A DNA stretch of 40,887 nt from a virus, in IMG/VR virus record IMGVR_UViG_3300033997_000571, positions 1 to 40,887 of that record. One strand, written 5' to 3'. The position numbers and the translations under genes are program-made. The stretch's first letter is position 1. Every line of letters starts with the position of its first letter. This document shows positions 13,305-21,423 of the stretch, in pieces. The notes beneath the pieces were generated by a model that was not told the DNA's origin, made no database searches, and saw only the letters and a program-made list of their open reading frames with translations.

Positions 13305-15383
13305 TTACGCGCCGGCGCCCTTGTACAGGCCGCGGTGGTCGACCGCCTTGGCTGCGAAGTCCAGGCGGCACTTCCAGGTGACGCCATCGACTTCGAAGCC
13401 GTTCTGGCTGTCGATGACCGGGCCTTCCGCGCCGTCCAGGTAGCAGTACTCGACGGTATCGATCTGGCTGTTGTTGCTGGCCAGGTACCATTCCTTGTCG
13501 CTCACGCTGTCGAGGATCGGCTCGACGATCGGCTCGACCGCAGTGCGGCCGCCGCTGCGGAATTCGTTCACGTCGCCCTGCTTGGCCGGAACATAGTTCG
13601 AACTGGTCAGCTGGTAAGCGTCCTGCTCCAAGGAGGCGGGGACGATCAGGAAGTTCGGCGACAGGTTCAGCTCTTCGTTCTGCAGGCCCTTCTGGACACG
13701 CATCGCGGTGCGGCCGGCCTTCAGGGCGGACAGCTGCAGGGCCGAGCCGGCGCCGGTGCCGAGGTTCTTGTGGTCCGAGTGGAACAGGACGGTGCCGTCA
13801 CCCATGGTCGGGTTCGAGGTCAGCTGGCTGTACACCAGGCGATTCTCCAGGCGACTGGAACTTGCACCGAATGCCGACACGAGGCGCTCGAAGGCACGCA
13901 GGTCGTCGTTCACGATGGCCTGGCGGGTCAGCGACACCATGCGGCCGTAGGTCACCAGCGCATAGCTCACGCCGGCGTCCTTCATCGTGCCGTACTTGAA
14001 CTCGCCGTGTTCGTTGGTCTGCAGCAGCTCCGGGGCGCCCGACAGCTGCACGATGCTGATGTTCTTGAAGTCCGGCGCGTTCGGCGCGCGGCGTGCCCAC
14101 TGGGTGTAGGTGCCGGCGTTCTCGGCGTATGCATCGCGCAGACGCTTGCTCGCCACGTTCTGGAACAGGGCAGCGAAATCGCTCGTGCCGTGCATGCCGG
14201 AGCGGTAGTGCAGCATCTCCTGCGCGAGGGTCATGCGGTCCATGCCGCGGGTGTTGACGCCCCGCGCTTCCAGGAAGTCACGGCCGATTTCGAGCAGGCT
14301 CATGCCGCGGTACTGGCGCCCGTTGTCGGTCAGTTTCGTACCGGCGTGGATGCGATGCATCACTGCTTCTTCGATGCCGGCGATGCGGGTCTGGTGCTCG
14401 TCGCTGACGGTCACAATACGGCCGACGTTGTTGTGGCCACCGCGGGCGGCGTCGTTGCGGGCCAGCTCTTCCAGCACGGCAGCGCGTGCCTGGTCGACGG
14501 TGCCGCCACTGCGGATCAGACCAGCGGCCAGGTTAGTCACGCCGTGGCGGACGCACAGTTCGGTAATGTCCGCCGAGCGGGTGGCGGCTTCGGCGGCTGC
14601 GCGGGCAGCAGCGTCGTCCGGTGCTGGCGCGGCAGCAGGTGCCGGCGTAGCAGGAGCCGCGGCCGGAGGAGTTGCCGAGCGGGCGGCGTCGACAGGCGCG
14701 GTGTTCTGGGCGCCCGGTTGGGTAGCAGTTGGCATGTTGTCTTCCTGGTTGGATGGAGCGGAATGGGCGGGCGCCCGGGTGATGAACTCGCACTGGACAC
14801 CGTTCGACGGCTGGCTGCGCGTGCTCGCGTCAGCGTCAGCTGGGACGGTGACAAAACTGATTTCATAAGGCTGCCAGGCGACGGCGCGGTACAGCGGCAT
14901 GGTGCCGCCGTCGGTGCGATCGATGGTGCGAGTGATCTCGTACCTGCTGACGCTGTAGCCGACGCTGATGGCGCGGATGATGCCAGCCTTGATGTCGGCG
15001 ACGATCTCGGCAATATCGGCGCGCTTGGAAAGACGCAGAGTGGCCCTGCCCTCGCCGTTCTCAATGCTGCCGCGGATGGCAACACCGAGAATAGACCCGA
15101 TGCCGCCATAGGTGCGATGGTTGTCGAACACCTGAACAGTGCCAGCGGCGAAGCGCGACATGTCGACTGCTTCAGGCGTGACAGCCAGCTCTTCCTCGTA
15201 GCTGGTCTCGGTCCACCAGTCGTAGCGCCGGACGCGCGCGCCAGTGGTCCAAACCACCTCGACGGTGTTGTCGGCATCGTTAAATGTGGCGGGGACCAGC
15301 TCAGCCGAGCGGCTGAGCATGGGCATCGTGCGCGGATCGGTCTCGGCCCGGGCTTGGGAGGTCGCAGGAGTTGGCGTCGTCAT
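13305..15383 (-). CDS. Prohead protease / major capsid protein fusion, 692 aa
   Basis: The N-terminal part (about 25-190) is an HK97/S78-type prohead protease, with likely catalytic His89 (VFDNHR) and Ser140 (IRAISVGYS). An Ala/Pro-rich linker spans about 210-265, then a scaffold-like helical region, then a Mu gpT-like major capsid domain (about 370-692: MSLLEIGRDFLEARG, LVTYGRMVSLTRQAIVNDDL, NFLIVPASLEQDA). Self-cleavage would free the capsid subunit. ATG 15383 is preferred to an in-frame ATG at 15401, because the promoter element ends at 15391, seven bases before it. MPTATQPG at residue 217 is a possible internal start for a shorter form. Confidence 0.88.
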   Translation of the reverse strand: MTTPTPATSQARAETDPRTMPMLSRSAELVPATFNDADNTVEVVWTTGARVRRYDWWTETSYEEELAVTPEAVDMSRFAAGTVQVFDNHRTYGGIGSILGVAIRGSIENGEGRATLRLSKRADIAEIVADIKAGIIRAISVGYSVSRYEITRTIDRTDGGTMPLYRAVAWQPYEISFVTVPADADASTRSQPSNGVQCEFITRAPAHSAPSNQEDNMPTATQPGAQNTAPVDAARSATPPAAAPATPAPAAAPAPDDAAARAAAEAATRSADITELCVRHGVTNLAAGLIRSGGTVDQARAAVLEELARNDAARGGHNNVGRIVTVSDEHQTRIAGIEEAVMHRIHAGTKLTDNGRQYRGMSLLEIGRDFLEARGVNTRGMDRMTLAQEMLHYRSGMHGTSDFAALFQNVASKRLRDAYAENAGTYTQWARRAPNAPDFKNISIVQLSGAPELLQTNEHGEFKYGTMKDAGVSYALVTYGRMVSLTRQAIVNDDLRAFERLVSAFGASSSRLENRLVYSQLTSNPTMGDGTVLFHSDHKNLGTGAGSALQLSALKAGRTAMRVQKGLQNEELNLSPNFLIVPASLEQDAYQLTSSNYVPAKQGDVNEFRSGGRTAVEPIVEPILDSVSDKEWYLASNNSQIDTVEYCYLDGAEGPVIDSQNGFEVDGVTWKCRLDFAAKAVDHRGLYKGAGA

Positions 15384-15390
15384 GCAGCCC

Positions 15391-15435
15391 ATTCTGCGCA
15401 TTGCACTGTCTCAATTCTCGGAAAATTGAGACAGT
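15391..15435 (-). promoter_or_regulatory. Late promoter site 2 (capsid/tail unit): dyad plus -10
   Basis: A perfect 12-bp inverted repeat (ACTGTCTCAATT, 15405-15416; AATTGAGACAGT, 15424-15435) with a seven-base centre fills the gap between the 63-aa gene and the capsid gene. The shared 25-bp core is 15408-15432. On the minus strand the core ends 11 bases before CAGAAT (15396-15391), and seven bases later is the capsid ATG. The dyad could also fold as an RNA hairpin, but it has no following T-run on the minus strand and recurs only at unit starts. Confidence 0.75.
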
Positions 15436-15445
15436 TTTTCGAAAG

Positions 15446-15637
15446 CTAGTTTTCAACGCCTTCGACTCGGTATCGGCCATCAACTAGTTCAAGCTTCATT
15501 GAAGGGTAAGCGGCGATCGCTCCCGCCGCGCCCGAATCCCGAGCAGGGTCTTCACTCACGAGGTCCGGCGGATCCGTCGTCTTACTCGCTGCAGCCATTT
15601 GTTGGAGCACTGCTGGGTTGTCGGCAATGCTGATCAT
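15446..15637 (-). CDS. Small phage protein, 63 aa, unknown function
   Basis: The ATG at 15637 shares a base with the stop of the preceding gene (TAATG), so the two are translationally coupled. The sequence is hydrophilic (AVLQQMAAASKTTDPPDLVS, ending LVDGRYRVEGVEN). It is the last gene of the unit starting with gpW. No family is recognised; the context suggests a virion or fibre-linked peptide. Confidence 0.6.
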   Translation of the reverse strand: MISIADNPAVLQQMAAASKTTDPPDLVSEDPARDSGAAGAIAAYPSMKLELVDGRYRVEGVEN

Positions 15638-16167
15638 TAAGTATCCAGCCTGTTGAAATGCGTCGTCTTGTCGAAGCGTTCGCCGTTCGCACAGCGTACA
15701 CGAGCGGTCCAGAACCAGTCCGATGGAGGCTCGCCCTCAACCCCGCCGAGGAATACCACGACGAACGTCCGTGTCACGCCCGCCACTACCGCCGTCTGAA
15801 TCGCTGGGTCGGACAGCTTCGTAACTCCGTTGAGCAAGATCTCCGGCTGACCTGGGACTGGACTGGTGTTGCGGGAAGTCAGCTCGTCGGTGATGTCGGC
15901 GGCATAGTAGCTTTCCTCATCCGGGTCGCGGTCGGTAACCCACTTATCACCTCTTTTGTAGGGTAATTTTGCGCTCATCTGTTCAAACCTCACTCTTGGT
16001 CCACTACTTTCAAAAATCACAATACGGCTGCGGCTCGCTTCGAACACGACTATGCGCTCAGCGGACAGCAGTGCGATGTCGACCGTGCCGCCAGGATCAG
16101 GCTGCGAGCCGACCTCGTTCGGCAGCTCGCCCAGGGCCAGCTCGCCGATTGCTGCGAATCCGAGCAT
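15637..16167 (-). CDS. Phage structural/fibre-associated protein, 176 aa
   Basis: The N-terminus MLGFAAIGELALGELPNE matches a short beta motif common at the start of phage fibre-linked proteins. The C-terminal half (TNTSPVPGQ-type loop, then VTRTFVVVFLGGVEG, WFWTARVRCANGERFDKTTHF) resembles small immunoglobulin-like virion modules. It lies one base after the esterase gene in the inserted host-interaction cassette. A second possible start is MSAKLPYKRGDKWV. Function not assigned. Confidence 0.55.
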   Translation of the reverse strand: MLGFAAIGELALGELPNEVGSQPDPGGTVDIALLSAERIVVFEASRSRIVIFESSGPRVRFEQMSAKLPYKRGDKWVTDRDPDEESYYAADITDELTSRNTSPVPGQPEILLNGVTKLSDPAIQTAVVAGVTRTFVVVFLGGVEGEPPSDWFWTARVRCANGERFDKTTHFNRLDT

Positions 16168-16168
16168 G

Positions 16169-17818
16169 TCAGGTCACCGTAATCGGTGTTGGGGTTGGAA
16201 ACAGCGGCAGACCGATACGAACGTCTGTGCCGCTAAATATATTGCCACCCGATCCGTCGTCAAAAAACGGGTATTCGACCGGCTCGTAAAGCAAATTCGT
16301 GATATCCGAGTTCGCGCTCGCCTGAGTGCCGACCAAGCCGCCGCAGTGCTTCACGTAGAACGTCGACGGTGCGCCCGCTACGGTGATCTGCACCGCGCCC
16401 GCGATTGGCGTCACATTGGTGACGGCCAGGTCGGTGCCACTGAAATCGGCGGCGGTGTTCGCATACCAGCCCGTAATGGTCCCGGCGTTCTTCGCGGCCA
16501 GGGTCTTGCCGCCGGCAACGGGTAGCGCTACGACATCGCCCGACCGCGTCGCGGTGCCGACCAGGCGCGGCCCTGAGCAATCGAAGCGCGCGCGCACGGG
16601 GTCAAGGCGGTATAGCCGCGACTGGACGAGGCGACGAACGCTCTTGTGCTTGTCTTCGCCCTGGAAATGCAGGGTATTCTCCGGAGGCCCGAGGCAGTCG
16701 AGGGTCGTCCAGCCCGCACGCATGCGGACCCAGCCGTTCGCCTCGGCATGCTGCTGGAAGTCGAGCACGCCTTGCCTCAGGTACTCCACGTGGCGCACGC
16801 CGGCCGAGAACACGCCTAGTACGGCCGGCATGAAAGAAAGAGTCTGGTGCGTGCGGCCCTTGGCAGCGAAGAACCCGACCTGCATATCGACGTACTGCAC
16901 CATGTAGCCCTTGTACACGGCGGCGGTGTTCGTGTTGTTCGCTTCGCCCTGGTGAAAACCGAGGGCCTCCACGTCACCCGACCACACACGGTATGGCGAG
17001 GCGAAGCCGCACGCGCCGATGTCTGCGCCGCTATTCGTGAATAAAACGCGGTTTCCCGGCTTCGTACTCGGGTCATCGGGCAAGAAAGTTTGAATCGCTT
17101 GACTGTCGATCGCCCATAGCACCAGGCCAACCGGGATCTTCTTGCCGTGCTTCGCCTCCAGCGCCTTGGCCAGCATGCGCATGTAGATGAACCGGCCGAC
17201 CAGGCCCGAAGAGGTCGGCTCGCCCCATCCGTCTACCGTGAACACGTTCGCGATCAGGGCGTTGCTGCGAATGTAGTTCCATTCGGACTGGGACGTGCCT
17301 TGCACGATATCCGTGCTCACGCCTGCGCCCATCGTGCTGAGCATGTTCGACTGGCCGCCCATCTCGTCTACGACAGCTACGCCCCACGCAACGGCGCCAT
17401 TCGACCGAGTGGCCGTGTTCGCCGGCTGGTTGCCGTCGCGGATCTGGAGCAGGTATTTGCCGCCCGCGGTGACGTTTTGCAGAATCCCCACGCCTGCGCC
17501 GTTGGCGGCCGTTTGCCCGGTCAGCGGCGTCCAGTCCTTCACGACGGTGGTCGGCGCGTCCTTGAGCACGACACGCGCCTGCACCAGCGGCACACCGCCG
17601 CTATAGGTGAAACCAACCTCGATATCCGCGTGGCCGCCGTCCGGGTCGTTCTCGGTGCCCGCCTTGCGCTGCGCCATGTAGACGCCGTTCGCGTTGGCGA
17701 CGTAGAAATCGACCAGCAACAGCGAGGTCGCTAGATCGGCCGCGGGCGCCTCTGCCGCAGGCGCCAACAGCAAGCGCCCGCCCACGGATATGAGCTTTCC
17801 ATTGTTGGTTAGGATCAT
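16169..17818 (-). CDS. SGNH / sialate O-acetylesterase-like virion enzyme, 549 aa
   Basis: After a beta-rich N-terminal part (1-145) comes an SGNH hydrolase region: GGQSNM (154-159, nucleophile Ser157), GFHQGEAN (287-294) and a C-terminal block with CLGPPENTLHFQGEDKH (His383 or His391 as the catalytic His). These blocks are characteristic of the sialate O-acetylesterase (CE6/SASA) group. The enzyme would remove acetyl groups from host surface polysaccharide. A last beta-rich region (about 430-549) may bind carbohydrate. The ATG overlaps the stop of the FnIII fibre gene (ATGA), so the pair is made together. It probably sits on the tail or head surface. Confidence 0.8.
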   Translation of the reverse strand: MILTNNGKLISVGGRLLLAPAAEAPAADLATSLLLVDFYVANANGVYMAQRKAGTENDPDGGHADIEVGFTYSGGVPLVQARVVLKDAPTTVVKDWTPLTGQTAANGAGVGILQNVTAGGKYLLQIRDGNQPANTATRSNGAVAWGVAVVDEMGGQSNMLSTMGAGVSTDIVQGTSQSEWNYIRSNALIANVFTVDGWGEPTSSGLVGRFIYMRMLAKALEAKHGKKIPVGLVLWAIDSQAIQTFLPDDPSTKPGNRVLFTNSGADIGACGFASPYRVWSGDVEALGFHQGEANNTNTAAVYKGYMVQYVDMQVGFFAAKGRTHQTLSFMPAVLGVFSAGVRHVEYLRQGVLDFQQHAEANGWVRMRAGWTTLDCLGPPENTLHFQGEDKHKSVRRLVQSRLYRLDPVRARFDCSGPRLVGTATRSGDVVALPVAGGKTLAAKNAGTITGWYANTAADFSGTDLAVTNVTPIAGAVQITVAGAPSTFYVKHCGGLVGTQASANSDITNLLYEPVEYPFFDDGSGGNIFSGTDVRIGLPLFPTPTPITVT

Positions 17819-19383
17819 GGCATCGCGATGTTGAACAGCAGCGGCGTGCCGGTGCCATTGGTGTAGTAGATCGGGTCCGCTTGGCCTTCAATCCAGATTT
17901 CCAGACAGCGAGACTCGGCAGCCAGACCCGTGGCCGAACGCCAAGCAAACAAGCTCCCGCTGATACCAAACACGCCGTAATACTGCTGACTGGTCGCGCC
18001 GCCAGCCGTCCAACTACCGTAACGAGAGGCATTGGCAAGGCCGCTTGCTACGGCGTTTGTATTGCCAGTCGCGCCTGCCGCTAGCGTGGTCGAATCGTAG
18101 CTCATGCCTGCGGAGCGGATCGGATTGCCGCTACCGTCCACGCGGGCCCAAACGAACTTGACGTTAGGCGCAGCGTTGCCGCTGCCATCGAGCACTTGCA
18201 CGCGAATCGAAGATCCAGCGGACGCATAGCGGTCGCCGCTCGCCCCTTGCCATACGGCGGTGGTCGAAGGGGTCCAAGTGGCGCCGGAGATCGCTACACC
18301 CTGCGCGGTAGTCACGCGAGCTGTGTACGGGTTCGGCGCTACTGCGCTTGTCGTGACGGTCGCGGTCAGTACGTTCGAGATGTTGCCAGCGGCATCGTGT
18401 GCACGCAAACGCAGCTGATCTGTCGTGCTCGCCGGCCGTCCGGTGACGGTGCGACTCGTGACGTTCGCGGCGTGCACAGTCCATGTCGCGCCCCCGTCGA
18501 TGCTCGACTCGTAGTGGTCGACGCCCACGTTATCGGTCGCAGTCGGCCACGTCATGCTGTAGCCGCTGGTGGTGACGGCGCTGGTGCTGAGGCTGCCAGC
18601 TAGCCAGGTCGGCGCCTGCGTGTCCGGCTCACTCGAAGCTGCCGCCGTGGTGACGTTCACCGTCGCGACGGTCGAGACGTTGCCCGAGGTGTCCACGGTG
18701 CGCACGCGGACGGTGTAGGTCGTGCCTGCGGTGCGGCCGGTGACGTTGAAAGTGTTGCCGCTGGCGATCTGCGTCCAGCTCGTGCCGTCCAGGCTCCACT
18801 CGTGACGTTGCACGCCGACATTGTCTGTGCCGGCGGTGAAACTGACCGTGAAGCTCGTTTGCGTGACGCTGGACGACGCCAAGTTCGTGGGTGCACTCGG
18901 CACGGTGCTATCGGCCGGTCCCGCCGCGCCGCCGGTGTAAGACTTCAGCAAGCTGGCAGCAATCGTGCCCAACTCGCCGGCCGTACTGATTCCCAAGATG
19001 CGCACCGCGTCGGTCACAGTGGTCAGCGCCGGCAGATCGATCACCTCGACGGCATCCGCGATGCTCACTAGCTCCGACAGCCATTTGCTATCCGGCATAT
19101 TGGTGGCGACGGCGCCGCTCGGGAAGGTCTCCGCGCTGCCAGCGTTCGAGCTCCCACGCACCTCGACCCGCGTCAGCGTGCCCGGGCTCACGATCTCGAA
19201 CAGGGAGAATTCCCAGTTGCCCAAGGTGTCGCGCACCATGAACGTGGTCCTGTCGCCCACGGCCAGCTCATTTTCAGCGATCACCTGCGTTAGCGTGCGA
19301 AACCCGGTGACGGCCGACGTCAGCGTGAGCGTGGCAGTGTTCGTGCTGCTGGTGTTCTGCTTGAGGAGGTCGGCGAATTTCAT
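17815..19383 (-). CDS. Tail fibre / host-recognition protein with two FnIII domains, 522 aa
   Basis: The N-terminal 145 residues (MKFADLLKQNTSSTNTATLT, TTFMVRDTLGNWEFSLFEIV) resemble virion-anchoring domains of phage fibres. Two fibronectin type III domains follow (about 161-247 and 257-346, each with a DNVGV and a D-x-x-GN-x-S motif). The C-terminal part (350-522) is beta-rich, with a WRSATGLAAESRCLEIWIEG segment suited to ligand binding. It lies 17 bases after the portal gene and is coupled to the esterase. Its place inside the head module is unusual. Confidence 0.75.
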   Translation of the reverse strand: MKFADLLKQNTSSTNTATLTLTSAVTGFRTLTQVIAENELAVGDRTTFMVRDTLGNWEFSLFEIVSPGTLTRVEVRGSSNAGSAETFPSGAVATNMPDSKWLSELVSIADAVEVIDLPALTTVTDAVRILGISTAGELGTIAASLLKSYTGGAAGPADSTVPSAPTNLASSSVTQTSFTVSFTAGTDNVGVQRHEWSLDGTSWTQIASGNTFNVTGRTAGTTYTVRVRTVDTSGNVSTVATVNVTTAAASSEPDTQAPTWLAGSLSTSAVTTSGYSMTWPTATDNVGVDHYESSIDGGATWTVHAANVTSRTVTGRPASTTDQLRLRAHDAAGNISNVLTATVTTSAVAPNPYTARVTTAQGVAISGATWTPSTTAVWQGASGDRYASAGSSIRVQVLDGSGNAAPNVKFVWARVDGSGNPIRSAGMSYDSTTLAAGATGNTNAVASGLANASRYGSWTAGGATSQQYYGVFGISGSLFAWRSATGLAAESRCLEIWIEGQADPIYYTNGTGTPLLFNIAMP

Positions 19384-19400
19384 TGAAGCCCTATTTCAAA

Positions 19401-20870
19401 CTAAGTTTTGGATTCGGCAGAACCCTGCGTCGGTAGATTCCCCCGCTGCAAGAACAGCAGCACGTCCAGGATGCCTAGCTCGCGGAGCTTGTCAATGTCA
19501 CCCTTCAGCTCATTGAATACGACGTCGGGGTCGTAGCCACGCTGGCGGAGCTTCTCGCTGATGCTTGCTAGGCCGCCGCCAATCTCGGCGAGGTCCGCTT
19601 TGACGTCTTGCTCCGGGTTTACGTAGTCCCACTTCGGCGGGCTAAAGTCCACCGACTTGTCACGAGCTTTGATCTTCCCGGCTAAGAACGCGTGCTCGAC
19701 GAAAGCGTCGTGGATCGGCACCAGCAGCTTTGGGATTAGCACCAGCCATTGCATTGCCTGCACCGCGCGGCGGAAGTCCAGCAGTCGCACGCGAGCGCTG
19801 CTGAAATTCGTGTCTTTCATGTCGCCGGTCACCATCTCGTATGGCACGTCCATGCCAGTAGCAATGATGTGCAGCTGGAACTTCACATACTCCACATAGC
19901 CAGGCGCTGCCTTCGGCTCGACGACTGTGAAGTTCATCCCTGCCGGCATGCCGAAGATGTTGCCCCCGCCTAGCTCGCCCAGATCGCCCACGCCGTTTCC
20001 CTGGCCCGCTCCATCGCCGCCCATGGCGGCCGGGTTGTCCATGGTGGACATGTCGCCGCTGGCCAGCACGGACAGGCGGGTCTCCAGGTTCTTGCGTGAC
20101 AGCTCCGCGTCCTCGTACAGCTGCAGGTCGCGCACGCGGGTGATCACCGAGGCCAGGCGGGTGAAGCCGCGTCCCTGCCCCGGGCGCTCCGGGTTGAACA
20201 GGTGGATAATGTCCTTGGCCGGCACGCGCTGACTTTGGGCCCGACCGCGGGCGACAGCGATGTCGCCGGGGTGCCGATCCCACAGGTAGTAGGCGGCGAC
20301 GGCACCGAGCATGTCGTACTCAATGCCGTTGATGATCGTGTTCCCGTTGTGCGTCCCGCTTCGGGCGCTGTCGAGCCAATCGATTTCGAGCAGTTGCAGT
20401 TGCAGCGGGACCGGCAGACCATCGGTCGGGCGACGGGTGCGCAGGCGCACCAGCACCTCGCCGTCCTGCTCCATCGCAAAGTACGCTGCCCTCATCAGGC
20501 CGTAGTAGTCGAAGCGGCCATCGGCATCGCATACCTTGGACCATTCCTTGAACAGCTTGTTGATGATGTCCTTGTCCACGCCCGTGGCACGGGGAATAAT
20601 GCCCGTGCCGACAGTTGCCGTGGCGAGCCCCTTTAACGCCGCACTGATGTACGGGACGTTCTGCACCAAAGCGCGCGCCTTGACTCGCAGGGTGCGCGCG
20701 TCCGCCTGGTGGTCGGCATTTGCGCTTGCACCGGCACGGCGTGGACGCCAGGAGTCGCGTGGACTAGCCGCCTCGTATGCCCGCTCCAACTGACGGCGGG
20801 CGAAGTGGCGGCTGATGCCAGCATGCGGACTGACCCAGCCAACAATGCGATCGAGAATGTTCGGCATCAA
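19401..20870 (-). CDS. Portal protein, lambda gpB family, 489 aa
   Basis: The protein has the order typical of lambda-family portals: an N-terminal Arg-rich region (PRDSWRPRRAGASANADHQA), RVKARALVQNVPYISAALKG, DADGRFDYYGLMRAAYFAME, LQLLEIDWLDSARSGTHNGN and a C-terminal helical crown. It forms the dodecameric DNA channel at one capsid vertex, to which terminase and connector bind. It overlaps the gpW gene by four bases (ATGA) and follows the terminase block, the standard order. Confidence 0.9.
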   Translation of the reverse strand: MMPNILDRIVGWVSPHAGISRHFARRQLERAYEAASPRDSWRPRRAGASANADHQADARTLRVKARALVQNVPYISAALKGLATATVGTGIIPRATGVDKDIINKLFKEWSKVCDADGRFDYYGLMRAAYFAMEQDGEVLVRLRTRRPTDGLPVPLQLQLLEIDWLDSARSGTHNGNTIINGIEYDMLGAVAAYYLWDRHPGDIAVARGRAQSQRVPAKDIIHLFNPERPGQGRGFTRLASVITRVRDLQLYEDAELSRKNLETRLSVLASGDMSTMDNPAAMGGDGAGQGNGVGDLGELGGGNIFGMPAGMNFTVVEPKAAPGYVEYVKFQLHIIATGMDVPYEMVTGDMKDTNFSSARVRLLDFRRAVQAMQWLVLIPKLLVPIHDAFVEHAFLAGKIKARDKSVDFSPPKWDYVNPEQDVKADLAEIGGGLASISEKLRQRGYDPDVVFNELKGDIDKLRELGILDVLLFLQRGNLPTQGSAESKT

Positions 20871-21079
20871 TCACCCCGGTTCGTCGTAAAACGAAACCCG
20901 AAGACGCGCGGGCCGCGGTTCTGCAAGCCGCCGTTGAGCACCTTGGCGGTGTGCTCCCGGGCGGCGATCATCTGCGCGGTGTTCTGATAGGTGATGCTGC
21001 GCCCGTCGAAGACCACCGAAGTGGCACCGGAGGCGATTGCCGCGTCGAGGGCGTCGAGGTCTGCTTGGGAGATAGCCAT
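20867..21079 (-). CDS. Head-tail joining protein gpW-like, 70 aa
   Basis: Small, with MAISQADLDALDAAIASGAT, SVVFDGRSITYQNTAQMIAA and a basic C-terminus: the size and helix-hairpin-helix pattern of lambda gpW, which closes the portal. The portal gene follows with a four-base overlap. The ATG at 21079 lies seven bases after a -10-like TACCCT and has no clear Shine-Dalgarno, so the first mRNA of this unit may be nearly leaderless. Confidence 0.85.
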   Translation of the reverse strand: MAISQADLDALDAAIASGATSVVFDGRSITYQNTAQMIAAREHTAKVLNGGLQNRGPRVFGFRFTTNRGD

Positions 21080-21087
21080 GCCACTGA

Positions 21088-21129
21088 GGGTAGCGGTGAC
21101 GCTGTCTCAGTTCTCGGAAAACTGAGACA
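21088..21129 (-). promoter_or_regulatory. Late promoter site 3 (head unit): dyad plus -10
   Basis: The 25-bp dyad at 21105-21129 has arms GTCTCAGTT and AACTGAGAC and differs from site 2 at only two paired positions. It begins right at the stop of the Mor-like gene and ends 11 bases before TACCCT (21093-21088) on the minus strand, which is seven bases before the gpW ATG. No TTGACA-like -35 is visible; the dyad covers that position. It therefore looks like an activator-dependent promoter for the gpW-portal-fibre unit. Confidence 0.75.
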
Positions 21130-21423
21130 TTATTTCTTGCTGCCCTCTTGCTTAATGATGCGGTACACGGTAGCGCGCCCAATCCCCAAGCGCCGCGCCA
21201 CCTCCGCGGCGTTCCGACCATTGAACACCCGGAGCACCTCGGCAGTGATGCGCTCCCGCTCGGCCACCGAGCGACGCGGTATATAGATCTCGATCCCGCT
21301 GAACTCGCGCCGCACCTCTTCTTTCAGGACCGCAGTGCGCGACGCCATGTCAGGAAACTCAGTTTCGATGAAGGCGAAGATTGCATCGACCAGGTCGGGG
21401 TTGTCAAAGATTTCGGTGCTCAC
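21130..21423 (-). CDS. Mor/C-family transcription activator, 97 aa
   Basis: The GTG at 21423 overlaps the terminase TGA (GTGA) and follows GGGAG by six bases, so it is preferred to an in-frame ATG at 21489. The domain order fits Mu Mor/C: an N-terminal dimer region (DNPDLVDAIFAFIETEFPDM), a beta hinge (SGIEIYIPRR) and a C-terminal HTH (residues 70-92, NAAEVARRLGIGRATVYRII). Mor/C proteins bind dyads over the -35 region of middle/late promoters. Three matching dyads lie at the heads of the late units, one immediately after this gene. The regulatory link is inference from that match. Confidence 0.8.
   Translation of the reverse strand: MSTEIFDNPDLVDAIFAFIETEFPDMASRTAVLKEEVRREFSGIEIYIPRRSVAERERITAEVLRVFNGRNAAEVARRLGIGRATVYRIIKQEGSKK

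Noticed and set aside
15405-15435. The capsid-side dyad as a rho-independent terminator
   Set aside because: The T-run lies only on the plus strand, where no gene ends; on the minus strand it lacks a T-run and shares its core with two other sites at unit starts.
13335-15449. Very long plus-strand open frame (over 700 codons) opposite the capsid gene
   Set aside because: It is an antisense shadow typical of high-GC DNA: composition is biased to Arg/Val/Gly, there are no domains, and the capsid/protease fusion on the other strand has clear motifs.
21130-21423. A Mu-like (transposing) phage because of the Mor-type activator and gpT-like capsid
   Set aside because: No DDE transposase or MuB-like gene is present; there are a tyrosine integrase, a tRNA att site and a lambda-type portal and terminase, so the phage is a mosaic, not a transposing phage.
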